DNA of 64,000 nt from an uncultured Eubacteriales bacterium. GTDB lineage: Bacteria > Bacillota > Clostridia > Oscillospirales > CAG-382. Position numbers and translations under genes: made by a program. Of the stretch, positions 1 to 8,691 are shown piece after piece (position 1 is the stretch's first letter; each line of letters begins with the position of its first letter). The notes beneath the pieces are model-generated. The model saw only the letters and a list, made by a program, of their open reading frames with translations, made no database searches and had not been told where the DNA came from. Where the stretch lies: contig CAKSCV010000008.1 of NCBI GenBank assembly GCA_934444645.1, positions 1 through 64,000 on the forward strand, in the 5' to 3' direction.

Positions 1-1670
1 AGCACAAAGATTTCTCCGCCTTTTGCGTAGGTTCCCGCCTGCAAAACAAGCGACGCGGCTTCGGGAATCGTCATAAAGTAACGGATTATATCGGGGTGCG
101 TGACCGTTACAGGACCGCCTTTGGCGATTTGCTCCTTAAAGCGCGGCACGACAGAGCCGTTGCTTCCGAGAACGTTGCCGAAACGCACTGCCACAAACTC
201 GGTCTTTGCGTTTTTTGTAAGCTTCGCAATATCTAACATACTTCCGTCCTCATCATCACTGTGAACATGAAGCGGAAGCAGCTCGTCCGCTTTGTTGTCG
301 CGGATTTTGCGGTCAAACGACTGTATTATCATCTCGCACAGACGCTTCGACGCGCCCATGATATTAGTGGGGTTGACCGCCTTATCGGTAGAAATCAGAA
401 CAAAGCGTTTACAACCGTTTGTCATTGCGGCATAAGCAGTTTTATACGTACCGATAGCGTTATTTTTGATTGACTCGCACGGGCTGTCCTCCATAAGCGG
501 AACATGTTTGTGCGCCGCCGCGTGATATACAACGTCGGGCTTGTACTTTTCAAAAACCTGATTAATCCTGCGGCTATCGCGCACAGAACCTATGAGGACT
601 TCTAAATTCAGCTTCGGATATTTGTCTCGAAGCTCCAACTGAATGGCGTGTGCATTGTTTTCGTATATATCAAAGATAATAAGTTGTTTTGGCTCATGGG
701 ACGCAATCTGACGGCAGAGCTCACTGCCGATTGAACCGCCACCGCCCGTGACAAGAATTGTTTTGCCTTGTATAAAGTCGTAGATTTCTTTCATATCGAC
801 CTTGACAGGTTCACGACCGAGCAAATCTTCCACGGCAATGTCTTTCATATGACTTACAGAAACCGTACCGGTCACAAACTGATACATACCGGGGAGGTTT
901 TTCAGCTCGCAAGTCGTTTCCTTGCAGATATTGAGAATATCTCTGCGCTCCTCGGCAGTTGCACTCGGAATAGCGAGCAAAATCTTTTCAATCTTATACT
1001 TTTCGGCATTTAACAGAATATCTTCTCTGCCACCGACAATGGGAACATCATCAATGAAGCAACCGCGTTTGTTTTTGTCATCATCTATAATGCAGCACAC
1101 ACGGTCATGTACTTCTTTTGCGTTTTGAATATCGCGCAGGATCATGCGCCCTGCTGAGCCGGCACCGATCAGCATGACGCGGCTTGCCGTGCCGTCGTTC
1201 TGTCTCCACGACATTCTGTTTCGCTCCAAGTGAATAAAGCGATATGCAAAGCGCACGGCAAGCGAAAGCATAAATTGAATTACAATTCCGCCCACGTAGT
1301 AGGCAACAGGCATACGCTTAAATATCACCGTGATTCCGACAGTATAGAAGATTCCGAGTATCAGCGACGCTACTGCCATTCTCGCAAGCTCGGAGAAGCT
1401 TGCATACTTCCAGACACTCTGATACAACTTGAAAAGCCAAAAAATGGAAACACAAACAACCGCATAGACCGGCATGAATTTAAGCCATGCCATAAAATAG
1501 TCTTGCGGTATCTGAGAATATTGACAATCGAACCGAATCCAAAGTGCGGCAAGGTATGCACCTGCCGACATAATGATGTCGTATATGACTAAAAGAATCG
1601 ATGCTATATGAAAATTTTCAAATACTGAACGATTTTTAGAATCTATTGAAATGTCATATTTTTTTCGCAT
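1..1670 (-). CDS. CapD/FlaA1-like polysaccharide biosynthesis protein (nucleoside-diphosphate-sugar dehydratase/epimerase), 3' end cut by window edge
   Basis: Translating the minus strand from the ATG at 1670 gives an open frame of 556 codons that runs off the window. The first 130 residues or so are hydrophobic and look like four membrane helices. A first Rossmann motif (LIGAGSAG) follows, and then the extended SDR domain with TGGGGSIG near residue 305, an HAAAHKHVP stretch and STDKAVNP near residue 427. This is the layout of membrane-bound CapD-like UDP-sugar 4,6-dehydratases that prepare the first sugar of a surface glycan. Full-length relatives have about 600-650 residues, so perhaps 50-90 C-terminal residues are missing here. 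An in-frame ATG at 1685 also exists, but AGGAG lies 7 nt before the 1670 ATG, so 1670 is preferred. The gene is downstream of a sugar transferase and a UDP-GlcNAc 2-epimerase, which fits glycan synthesis. The exact sugar substrate is not visible. Confidence 0.9.
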   Translation of the reverse strand, partial: MRKKYDISIDSKNRSVFENFHIASILLVIYDIIMSAGAYLAALWIRFDCQYSQIPQDYFMAWLKFMPVYAVVCVSIFWLFKLYQSVWKYASFSELARMAVASLILGIFYTVGITVIFKRMPVAYYVGGIVIQFMLSLAVRFAYRFIHLERNRMSWRQNDGTASRVMLIGAGSAGRMILRDIQNAKEVHDRVCCIIDDDKNKRGCFIDDVPIVGGREDILLNAEKYKIEKILLAIPSATAEERRDILNICKETTCELKNLPGMYQFVTGTVSVSHMKDIAVEDLLGREPVKVDMKEIYDFIQGKTILVTGGGGSIGSELCRQIASHEPKQLIIFDIYENNAHAIQLELRDKYPKLNLEVLIGSVRDSRRINQVFEKYKPDVVYHAAAHKHVPLMEDSPCESIKNNAIGTYKTAYAAMTNGCKRFVLISTDKAVNPTNIMGASKRLCEMIIQSFDRKIRDNKADELLPLHVHSDDEDGSMLDIAKLTKNAKTEFVAVRFGNVLGSNGSVVPRFKEQIAKGGPVTVTHPDIIRYFMTIPEAASLVLQAGTYAKGGEIFV

Positions 1671-1689
1671 ATTTCTTCTCCTCATAAAA

Positions 1690-2010
1690 CCAATTCATGT
1701 TTTTTGAGAGAAGTAAGGTTTTACCCCCCCCTCGAAAAATTTGTTGGCGTTTTGTAACTTATGTTTATACAACCGTATTTTTTGGGTACGACAATCAGCC
1801 GACGATGATTACTCATCCCCGGCTAATTCAACCTCCCAATAAAATTTTGTGTGCTTATCGTTTGGGTCAAAATAAGCTATCAAGAAGCCATTTTGATTGT
1901 TTCAAAGGCTGTCATTCGCCTTTTCATGCCCCGCACAAAACCTTATAGCGAATCCGAATTAACCGCGACAACCCTTGAAAAACCCATGTTTTTCTTGGTT
2001 GCCTCTATTA
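1690..2010. other. Insert-like non-coding stretch that interrupts the sugar transferase 3' end
   Basis: On the minus strand, similarity of the sugar transferase to its family stops near position 2010. The following 320 bp up to the CapD-like gene contain only short broken frames. One frame starts with an ATG at 1927 and stops after 15 codons. A second frame picks up in another phase and runs about 25 codons (it contains AYFDPNDKHTKFYWEVE) before a stop. A TATAAT-like hexamer (2007-2012, minus strand) lies at the junction and a G8 tract near the other end. The segment looks like an inserted repeat or gene remnant. I do not recognise the family. Confidence 0.4.
1724..1731. repeat. Homopolymer tract of eight C (G on the minus strand)
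   Basis: Eight consecutive C residues lie 54-61 bp upstream of the CapD-like start codon, inside a non-coding stretch. Runs of this length can slip during replication, and this one could alter spacing in the leader of the glycan gene. No promoter was identified around it, so any role is inference. Confidence 0.4.
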
Positions 2011-2371
2011 TACCTCTTTCCCCGATCGCCGAGAGCTTGGAGGTAAACACCTGATAGATCTGCGGAAGCTCGTCAAGGCTGGTCTTGCGGATGAAGCTGC
2101 CGACGCGCGTTATGTATTTTTCGGGATTTTCAAGAAGATGCGTCGGTGTATCATGCGGTGTAGACATCTTCATGCTGCGGAACTTCCAAATCATGAAATA
2201 GGTGATCTTTCCGTTTTTCTTTTGTCCGACACGTTTTTGTTTGAACAAAACGGGACCCGGGTCATCGATTTTGATGGCAACAGCAATGATCAACATCGGA
2301 AGTGCCAATATCACAATGCCGATGCTCGACAAAATCAAATCCATAAGTCGCTTTATAACGTGCTTATACAT
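1943..2371 (-). CDS. Bacterial sugar transferase (undecaprenyl-phosphate sugar phosphotransferase family), C-terminally truncated
   Basis: The 142-residue product starts with a hydrophobic helix (about residues 9-33). It continues with the family signatures DPGPVLFKQKRVGQ, KFRSMK and RKTSLDELPQIYQVF, the core of monotopic phosphoglycosyl transferases that load the first sugar phosphate onto a polyprenyl carrier. Alignment to the usual pattern holds through a variant of SVIGPRP (here SAIGERG, near residues 115-121) and then stops. The last 20 or so residues are unrelated, and about 60-80 residues of the normal C-terminal half are absent. The start has GGAGA upstream and a strong promoter. The gene lies between UDP-GlcNAc 2-epimerase and the CapD-like gene. 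It is probably disrupted and may be non-functional, because the lost part carries conserved residues. Confidence 0.8.
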   Translation of the reverse strand: MYKHVIKRLMDLILSSIGIVILALPMLIIAVAIKIDDPGPVLFKQKRVGQKKNGKITYFMIWKFRSMKMSTPHDTPTHLLENPEKYITRVGSFIRKTSLDELPQIYQVFTSKLSAIGERGIIEATKKNMGFSRVVAVNSDSL

Positions 2372-2428
2372 AACTTTTTCTCCGTTTTCGTTGCATTTTG
2401 TTCAAAAAATCAGTTTACATATACAGAT

Positions 2429-2457
2429 ATTATACTACATATATAAGAAAAAGTCAA
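2429..2457 (-). promoter_or_regulatory. Sigma-A-type promoter for the sugar transferase
   Basis: Read on the minus strand, TTGACT (2457-2452) is followed after 17 bp by TATAAT (2434-2429), about 58 bp upstream of the sugar transferase ATG. The match to the consensus is close. Confidence 0.7.
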
Positions 2458-2547
2458 TAGATTCAAAATGCCGCATCTGTTAACAAAGTTCATACAGTAT
2501 TCTTTTTGCAGGGCTCTGTGACAACCTTGACCACATACGTTTTTTCC

Positions 2548-3660
2548 TTAACGCCAGGGCTCGGTTGGTTTTCCTTCGAGTATATCGGCAATCCGTTTGC
2601 AGGCCTTGCCGTCGCCGTACGGGTTGCAGGCCTTGCTCATGGCTTCGTAGGCCGACCGATCATTGAGCAGTCGGGTGAATTCCCTGTAAATGACGTCCTC
2701 AGAGGTTCCCACAAGCTTTAGGGTGCCTGCCTCAACGCCTTCGGGGCGCTCCGTGGTATCGCGCATGACCAAAACGGGAACGCCGTAGGCAGGTGCTTCT
2801 TCTTGGATACCGCCCGAATCCGTCAAAATCAAATAGGCGCGTGATTCAAAGTTGTGGCAGTCGAACACCTCGATCGGCTCGATGATATGGATCCTGTCAC
2901 AAGAGCCAAGCTCCTCATCCGCAGCCTTGCGGACAAGCGGATTCATATGGATCGGATACACCGCCTTGCAATCGGGATGCTCGTCAAGCACGCGGCGGAT
3001 GGCGCGGAACATATGATGCATCGGCTCACCCAAATTCTCGCGCCGGTGCGCGGTGATGAAAATCAGTTTATCCTTGCCGACCCACTCCAGTTCGGGATGC
3101 GTATAGTTCTCCTTCACGGTATGGCCCATCGCATCGATGACCGTGTTGCCGGTGACATAAACGCTTTGCGGATCCTTGCCCTCATTTAAGAGATGTTCCT
3201 TGGCAAGCGCGGTCGGCGCGAAATTGTATTTTGCGACGAGACCGATGCCCTGCCTGTTGAACTCTTCGGGAAACGGCGAATAGATATTATAGGTGCGCAA
3301 ACCGGCTTCGACGTGTCCCACCGGAATTTGCAGATAAAAGCAGGCTAAAGCCGTAACAAAGGCGGTGGACGTATCGCCGTGCACAAGCACCACATCCGGA
3401 CGGAGCTCCTCCAAAACCGGCTTTACGCGTTCCAAGATGCACGTGGTGATGTCAAACAACGTCTGCCCGTCTTTCATCACTGCCAGATCATAGTCCGGTT
3501 TTTCACCAAACACCTCAAACACCTGGTCAAGCATCTGCCGGTGCTGACCGGTGGAAAGCAGAATCGTTTCAAGGTCTTTTCTGCCGCGAAGCTCTTTGAC
3601 AAGCGGCATCATTTTAATGCAGTCCGGCCGGCAGCCGACTGTTACGACAACTTTCTTCAT
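2548..3660 (-). CDS. wecB: UDP-N-acetylglucosamine 2-epimerase (non-hydrolysing)
   Basis: This 370-residue protein matches the WecB/MnaA family, which interconverts UDP-GlcNAc and UDP-ManNAc in the cytosol for surface polysaccharide or teichoic-acid linkage units. Visible motifs are HGDTST (94-99), HVEAGLRT (116-123), TAHRREN (203-209), DSGGIQEEAP (281-290) and RDTTERPEG (300-308), in the family order and at full length. The N-terminal GTRPE signature is changed to GCRPD. The ATG at 3660 has GGGAG 9 nt upstream. The gene lies upstream of the sugar transferase and CapD-like genes on the same strand. The sugar transferase has its own promoter, so the three genes need not form a single transcript. 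Confidence 0.95.
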   Translation of the reverse strand: MKKVVVTVGCRPDCIKMMPLVKELRGRKDLETILLSTGQHRQMLDQVFEVFGEKPDYDLAVMKDGQTLFDITTCILERVKPVLEELRPDVVLVHGDTSTAFVTALACFYLQIPVGHVEAGLRTYNIYSPFPEEFNRQGIGLVAKYNFAPTALAKEHLLNEGKDPQSVYVTGNTVIDAMGHTVKENYTHPELEWVGKDKLIFITAHRRENLGEPMHHMFRAIRRVLDEHPDCKAVYPIHMNPLVRKAADEELGSCDRIHIIEPIEVFDCHNFESRAYLILTDSGGIQEEAPAYGVPVLVMRDTTERPEGVEAGTLKLVGTSEDVIYREFTRLLNDRSAYEAMSKACNPYGDGKACKRIADILEGKPTEPWR

Positions 3661-3851
3661 CTGAAGAGTCTCCCATAGCCAATATTAATCATTTTTCGCG
3701 AACAAGGTATCCGCTATTATATGTATGTATATTTTACCATGCTTTTCGCAAAAATGCAATGCAAATTTCGCATTTATTTCGGCAATTCGAGGGAATAATG
3801 TGATTTTAAGAACAAAAAGCAATTCTCACTGACCCAAAGTATTCGATTTTA

Positions 3852-3898
3852 CAAAAAAAACACCCTTGCCGGAAGCACAGTGCACTTCACGGCAAGGG
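3852..3898 (-). terminator. Rho-independent terminator after the metallophosphoesterase gene
   Basis: A 9-bp inverted repeat CCCTTGCCG (3863-3871) / CGGCAAGGG (3890-3898) is followed on the minus strand by a run of eight T (3853-3860). It sits 15 bp past the stop codon at 3913. Confidence 0.85.
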
Positions 3899-3912
3899 AA
3901 AAACATGGTATG

Positions 3913-6900
3913 TCAGATAGATACGCGCTCGCTTTTAGCTTCACAGAGCGGTGTTATGCCGTCGGCGGCGAACAAGAAGACTTTGACAGTATCGCCCTCC
4001 GACAAAACAACTTCAAAATCCGAGATGGATTTTGTTTGGCTGCCGCTTATCGGGCAGGAATCTGCCGCAAGCAGTCTGCCGTCCGCATTAAACACGGCGA
4101 CCGTGAGAATCGCGCCGTCCGGCGCGGCGGAAACCGCGATTTCCGAGCCGGTCACGGTGATTTCCGGCTTCTGTTCGGGAATGTCGCGCACATCGTCATA
4201 AAGCGCGCTGACATAGCCGCCGTCTTTGTCATATTGGCGGACAGCGACGGCGCTTGCCGCGTCAGCCGAAAGCGTTATATGATCGGCTTCCGTTCGAACG
4301 CCGTTCACCACAAACTCCGTTTTGGCGCATCCCGGATTGGATTTGCACCAAAGCGTCATGCTTCCGTCGGACTCGGCGATACGGGAAACAGACGGTTTTT
4401 CAAGCGTTGTCGGGCTATTCAAACGGATTTCGGTGCAGGCCTCGGTGATCCATTCGCCTGTCACGAAATTGCGGCCGCGGACAAGGATTCTGTCCTCGTA
4501 CAGCTCAATGAGAATGCCCATCGAATCGTTGGATTTGCGCTTCCACGAGGAATTCGGATTGGTTTCATCGACGGCAATCCATTCGTCAATGATGGCACCG
4601 TCGTTGACATAGTGGACCTCACCGTCCGCACCGACCGTGTTGGCAAGAACGGTATCCAGCGTGTAATGGGAATCGCCGGAGATATTGATAACGGTCGGAT
4701 GCTCTTTGAGGATGGCTTCAAATGCATCAGAATCCGTCATGCCGCCGTTCCAGGCGCTGTCCTTGTGATTGAGCTTATGCGCAGGCGGAACGTGGTCGAA
4801 TACGAAAATCGGCTTGCCGCTGGCTTCATCGGCATATAACCGCTCGGAAAGCCATTTGAGCTGCTCTTCGCCGAACTCATATTTGTTGTCGTTCGGAACC
4901 GAGCAGAAAATGAAGTGCATCCCGTTGATATCGGTATCATAAAAATGAACGCCGCGCGTGTATTCCACGGTATAATAGTTATTTTCACGGCAATAGGCAA
5001 GCCAGGTATCCATAAAGTTTTCGAAATGCTCCCACGTAAACTCACCGATGCCGATGGTATTATTGACATAATGGTCACGCTCATTCGGACCGTCGTGGTT
5101 GCCTTGCACAAAGTATACGGGACGGGTAAAGCCTTTGAAATACTCGGTCAAGACCTCCCATTCGCCGCCCTGCTCGGCATCCAAATTCCGGCCGTACCAT
5201 TGCGCAAAATCGCCGTTGACAACAATGAACTCCGGCGCAAAGGCATTTAATTCGGCACGGGTTGCCAACTGACGGGCATTCGGCGAAATCTTGCTTCCGT
5301 CGCCAAAGCCGTAACCGATATGCACGTCGGAAATAACGGCAAACGTGCGGCTCGGCACACCGGTCGGGCGTTTATCTTCGGGAATCTCACAAACCACATC
5401 AAAGCTCTTTAACGGATCGGTCACGCGGCAAAGCAGTGCTTCCGCACCGAACGGAACCGCTAAATTCTTATCGACCGTCACACCGGAAAGCAATGCCTTC
5501 ACGTCGTTTAAGCGAAACGGCGTATAGCCTTCAAGCGGCTCATAAACACCAGTCTCTTTTTTGGCAGCCCAGTACAACACAAAGCTGTCTTGTTCGGCAG
5601 AAAGCGTCTCTTTTCCGGTCGTCAAGGTGATCACGCCGTCGGCACTGCCGCGCTTGTCATCGGAAAACGTATAGCTCAACGCGAATTCAGCCGGGTCTAA
5701 CGAATGGGTGATATTGGAGGCTGTCAAGGTCTTCATCTCGATTTCGGATAAATTCACCTGCGAACCGGCAGGATAAACGGTGTCGCCGCACAAGAAGCTG
5801 ACATAATTCTCGCCGGTCGGAAGCGTTACCACATCGTCCGCATCCGTCACAAGGCTCAACGTGCCGCCGATATTTAATATATAGCTTCTTTTCGGGAAGT
5901 AATACACCGCCATATTGTCATAATACTGTCTGCCGTAATGGGACGCAAAATAAATGTGATAGCTGTTAAGCGTCGCGGCATCGGGAATCGGATCAAAGGT
6001 CACGGTCTCATGATACCAGTCAGCCGCCACGCGGATGACCTCGGCAAGCGACGCCTTATGGTTGACCTCGGCATAGACTGCATCGGTATCCGATGTGCCG
6101 TTATAATAGACTCTGTCATAAATATCGGTACAGGTTTCGGCATTCGAGCCTTTCGCCACCGCCACATCGTATTCTGCCGTAATGCGGCCGCCGTTCACGG
6201 AAAAGCCGCTGCCGCCGTTAAAGAAGAACGCGACGTCGGAATACTCACCTTTGTCGGTATAAATCTGATAATAGCCGTCGCCGTACTGCGATACATCGCC
6301 GCTCTTGCAGGAAACGATTTGAATATCGCAGGATTCCATATAGCCTTTTTCAAAATCAGCGACTTCTTCTTTTTTTGTTTTGAAATCGGCAAAGGCAAGA
6401 CGCACGCCGTAAGTCGGGTGAAGAGTCGGATTGAACGCTTCGGGTGCATCCACGGCGGTAAGCGTGGATTTTGCAATCTGCGACAGTGTGACCGTCGCGC
6501 CGGCAGCATAGGTTTTGCCGGACGGCGCTTTCCAGGCGCTGTCTTCGGGAAGTTTGACAGAAGAACCGTTTGCCACCATCATCGAAAGCGTATCACCGCG
6601 CTTTAAGAAAAACGCATTGCTCGGATACAGCCAAAGCTCGATGTTGTCGTAATACTGCTTTCCTTTAGACGTGAGGGCAATTTCATAGGCATTGAGCGTT
6701 TGTGCGTCCGAAATGTCCGGCGTAAAGGTGTTTTCTGTCCAAACCCAGCCATCCGCAGCAGCAATGACCGCAGCAAGATCAGCCGAATGATCGTAGGTAT
6801 AGACAGATGCGTCGTCGGACGTGCTGCCGTTGTACAAAAGCCGTTCGGCAAGCGCTGTAACGGTTTCGGCGGTCGAGCCTTTCGCTACGGCAACGTGATA

Positions 6901-7269
6901 CCCGGCGGTAAAGGTGCCGCCCGAAAAGGCGAAGCCGGAGCCGTTATCGTTGAAATCGAAGCGGACAAGCGTTTGATCCACGCGGTCGCTATAGCCGATG
7001 GTGACATAGCCGTCGGAATACGGAACGACATTTCCGAATTCGCATTTCGGGAAACTGATGGCAGTGCTGTTCAAAAGAACGCTGTCAAAATCAGTGATTT
7101 GCGTGTCCTTGGTCTTGAAATCGTCCGAAAACAAGCGAACACCCTTGATTTCGTCTAATGTAGAGGTCTCGGCTGTCAGTGTCAGAACGCTTTCCGCCGC
7201 CATGGCATGAAATCCGGCGGATACTGCAAAAGCAAGAAGCAGTGACGCAAAAAAGCGGAGTGGTTTCAA
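3913..7269 (-). CDS. Secreted multidomain metallophosphoesterase with duplicated N-terminal module
   Basis: The 1118-residue protein begins with a signal peptide (hydrophobic 4-23, cleavage probably near AMA-AES). Two homologous modules follow, at about residues 43-275 and 288-518. Each has GVRL, DFKTK, a Gly-rich SGF segment, VAVAKGS.AET, YYDN and a closing TLTA. A calcineurin-like phosphoesterase domain spans about 641-900, with metal-binding motifs SDVHIG (647-652), NGDFAQW, GNHDG and SGDSHY. The last 170 residues or so look like beta-rich binding domains. The start appears to be TTG at 7269: a stop codon lies three codons upstream, AGGA is 9 nt before it, and it preserves the signal peptide. 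The gene is monocistronic, with its own promoter and terminator. The substrate is unknown. Surface nucleotide, phospholipid or glycan-phosphate hydrolysis is possible. I do not recognise the duplicated module. Confidence 0.85.
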   Translation of the reverse strand: MKPLRFFASLLLAFAVSAGFHAMAAESVLTLTAETSTLDEIKGVRLFSDDFKTKDTQITDFDSVLLNSTAISFPKCEFGNVVPYSDGYVTIGYSDRVDQTLVRFDFNDNGSGFAFSGGTFTAGYHVAVAKGSTAETVTALAERLLYNGSTSDDASVYTYDHSADLAAVIAAADGWVWTENTFTPDISDAQTLNAYEIALTSKGKQYYDNIELWLYPSNAFFLKRGDTLSMMVANGSSVKLPEDSAWKAPSGKTYAAGATVTLSQIAKSTLTAVDAPEAFNPTLHPTYGVRLAFADFKTKKEEVADFEKGYMESCDIQIVSCKSGDVSQYGDGYYQIYTDKGEYSDVAFFFNGGSGFSVNGGRITAEYDVAVAKGSNAETCTDIYDRVYYNGTSDTDAVYAEVNHKASLAEVIRVAADWYHETVTFDPIPDAATLNSYHIYFASHYGRQYYDNMAVYYFPKRSYILNIGGTLSLVTDADDVVTLPTGENYVSFLCGDTVYPAGSQVNLSEIEMKTLTASNITHSLDPAEFALSYTFSDDKRGSADGVITLTTGKETLSAEQDSFVLYWAAKKETGVYEPLEGYTPFRLNDVKALLSGVTVDKNLAVPFGAEALLCRVTDPLKSFDVVCEIPEDKRPTGVPSRTFAVISDVHIGYGFGDGSKISPNARQLATRAELNAFAPEFIVVNGDFAQWYGRNLDAEQGGEWEVLTEYFKGFTRPVYFVQGNHDGPNERDHYVNNTIGIGEFTWEHFENFMDTWLAYCRENNYYTVEYTRGVHFYDTDINGMHFIFCSVPNDNKYEFGEEQLKWLSERLYADEASGKPIFVFDHVPPAHKLNHKDSAWNGGMTDSDAFEAILKEHPTVINISGDSHYTLDTVLANTVGADGEVHYVNDGAIIDEWIAVDETNPNSSWKRKSNDSMGILIELYEDRILVRGRNFVTGEWITEACTEIRLNSPTTLEKPSVSRIAESDGSMTLWCKSNPGCAKTEFVVNGVRTEADHITLSADAASAVAVRQYDKDGGYVSALYDDVRDIPEQKPEITVTGSEIAVSAAPDGAILTVAVFNADGRLLAADSCPISGSQTKSISDFEVVLSEGDTVKVFLFAADGITPLCEAKSERVSI

Positions 7270-7337
7270 AGTGATTCATCCTTTCAAGTGTATTTTTACA
7301 AAATATCGAGAAATAAAACAGCATTCTTTATGCAAAT

Positions 7338-7366
7338 AGTATAGCTTTTTATGAATGAATCGTCAA
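7338..7366 (-). promoter_or_regulatory. Promoter of the metallophosphoesterase gene
   Basis: On the minus strand TTGACG (7366-7361), a 17-bp spacer and TATACT (7343-7338) lie about 70 bp before the TTG start. The rest of 7367-7540 is AT-rich and shows nothing else I can support. Confidence 0.65.
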
Positions 7367-7537
7367 GTATCGCCACTAAAAAAGACTGAACGCTCAAAAA
7401 TTTGCGCGTTTTCCGGCAATTTTGGAGATTATTTGAAAGATTAAACCGTCAGCCGCAATTATGCTTTCGTCACATTTTACAAAAACATTTTCAGCTTTTC
7501 ATGCACATTGCCGAACACCGTCCGCTGTCGATGACAC

Positions 7538-7571
7538 AAAAAAACAGAGACCCGGCTAACCGAATCTCTGT
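7538..7571 (-). terminator. Terminator of the sugar isomerase-like gene
   Basis: The inverted repeat ACAGAGA (7544-7550) / TCTCTGT (7565-7571) is followed on the minus strand by a run of T. It lies 20 bp beyond the stop codon at 7593. Confidence 0.75.
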
Positions 7572-7592
7572 CTTGGTTTGAAAAACAAATAC

Positions 7593-8567
7593 TTATGCCC
7601 AGAACATTCCGCCCGGCTTGGGTTCGGAAATGATGATACGGCGCAAGAAAGCAATGGCTTTTTCAAGGCCTTCCTTGCTGGTCATGAAGCTGTCCTCATG
7701 TTCGATGCTCATGACGTGGTTATAGCCGACAAGCTGAAGCATGGAGATCATATCCTTCCACTTCTTCTCGTCCGTACCGTAACCGAGTGCGCGGAACACC
7801 CACGAACGATGGATCTCATCGCTGTAATGCTTGGTGTCGAGAACGCCGTTGATCTCGGTATTGCGGCGGTTGACGCAGGTATCCTTGGCATGGAAATGGA
7901 ACATAGCGCCGTTTTCGCCGATGTAGCGGATGGCTTCCACCGGATCGATACCCTGCCAAATGAGGTGGGACGGGTCGAAGTTGGCACCGAGGCACGGACC
8001 GACAGCATTGCGCAGCTTCATCAAGGTTTCGGGGTTATAGACGCAGAAGCCGGGATGCATTTCAAAAGCGATTTTATTGACGCCGTATTTTGCGGCATAT
8101 TCGGATTCTTTCTGCCAATACGGGATAAGCACGTCGTTCCACTGATAATCGAGGATATGGAGAAAATCCTCCGGCCACGGGCAGGTGACCCAGTTGGGTG
8201 TTTTATCTTCGGGCGAACCGCCGGGGCAGCCCGAGAAGGTGATAACCATCGGGATTTCGAGTTCGTTTGCAAGCACGCAGGTGCGTTCGAAATCTTCATG
8301 GAATTTAGCGGCAACTTCTTTATCGGGATGAACGGCGTTGCCGTGTGTGGACAAAGCGGAAATCTCGATATCGTATTTCTTAAAGAGTTCCTTAAAGGCC
8401 TTTAATTTGCTCTTATCGGCGAGAAGCTCCTCGCGGTGGCAATGGCCTTGGCCGGGAAATCCGCCGGTACCGATTTCGACAGCTTCGACGCCCAAGCCTT
8501 TGACATAGGCAAGCATATCTTCGAGCGAACGGTCATAAAGCGGAACGGTGACGAGTCCTACTTTCAT
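7593..8567 (-). CDS. Sugar phosphate isomerase/epimerase family protein (xylose isomerase-like TIM barrel)
   Basis: The 324-residue product has the pattern of the AP-endonuclease-2/IolE-like TIM-barrel superfamily. Likely metal-site residues are E169 (FEMHPGF), D198 and H201 (FDPSHLIW), H224 and H226 (HFHAKD) and a C-terminal E in SIEHED. Members isomerise, epimerise or dehydrate small sugars and inositols with a divalent metal. The specific substrate cannot be read from sequence. The start is the ATG at 8567, preceded by AAGGAAG. A longer frame to 8714 crosses the promoter and is not used. The gene stands alone between its own promoter and terminator, with no transporter or kinase beside it, so its pathway is unknown. 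Confidence 0.85.
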   Translation of the reverse strand: MKVGLVTVPLYDRSLEDMLAYVKGLGVEAVEIGTGGFPGQGHCHREELLADKSKLKAFKELFKKYDIEISALSTHGNAVHPDKEVAAKFHEDFERTCVLANELEIPMVITFSGCPGGSPEDKTPNWVTCPWPEDFLHILDYQWNDVLIPYWQKESEYAAKYGVNKIAFEMHPGFCVYNPETLMKLRNAVGPCLGANFDPSHLIWQGIDPVEAIRYIGENGAMFHFHAKDTCVNRRNTEINGVLDTKHYSDEIHRSWVFRALGYGTDEKKWKDMISMLQLVGYNHVMSIEHEDSFMTSKEGLEKAIAFLRRIIISEPKPGGMFWA

Positions 8568-8615
8568 GGGAATTACTTCCTTTCGTATTTTTTGGGTAGA
8601 ATGGCTTCTGCCATC

Positions 8616-8644
8616 ATTATACATGAAGTAAGCGGAAATTTCAA
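8616..8644 (-). promoter_or_regulatory. Promoter of the sugar isomerase-like gene
   Basis: On the minus strand TTGAAA (8644-8639), a 17-bp spacer and TATAAT (8621-8616) precede the ATG at 8567 by about 50 bp. The 20-bp hairpin at 8648-8691 abuts its upstream side. Confidence 0.7.
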
Positions 8645-8647
8645 GTA

Positions 8648-8691
8648 CTTTTTGAGGAGATTTTCGATTTTTCGAAAATCTCCTCAAAAAG
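8648..8691. repeat. Perfect 20-bp inverted repeat with 4-nt loop
   Basis: Bases 8648-8667 are the exact reverse complement of 8672-8691, leaving a TTTT loop. The outer end is CTTTTTG and the inner part is GAGGAGATTTTCGA. It lies directly upstream of a promoter and at the edge of the hairpin block. It could terminate transcription in either direction or form a cruciform. Confidence 0.85.

Noticed and set aside
3880..4839. A 319-codon plus-strand open frame antisense to the phosphoesterase
   Set aside because: Its start lies inside the terminator hairpin, and the composition mirrors the minus-strand gene with no family motif.
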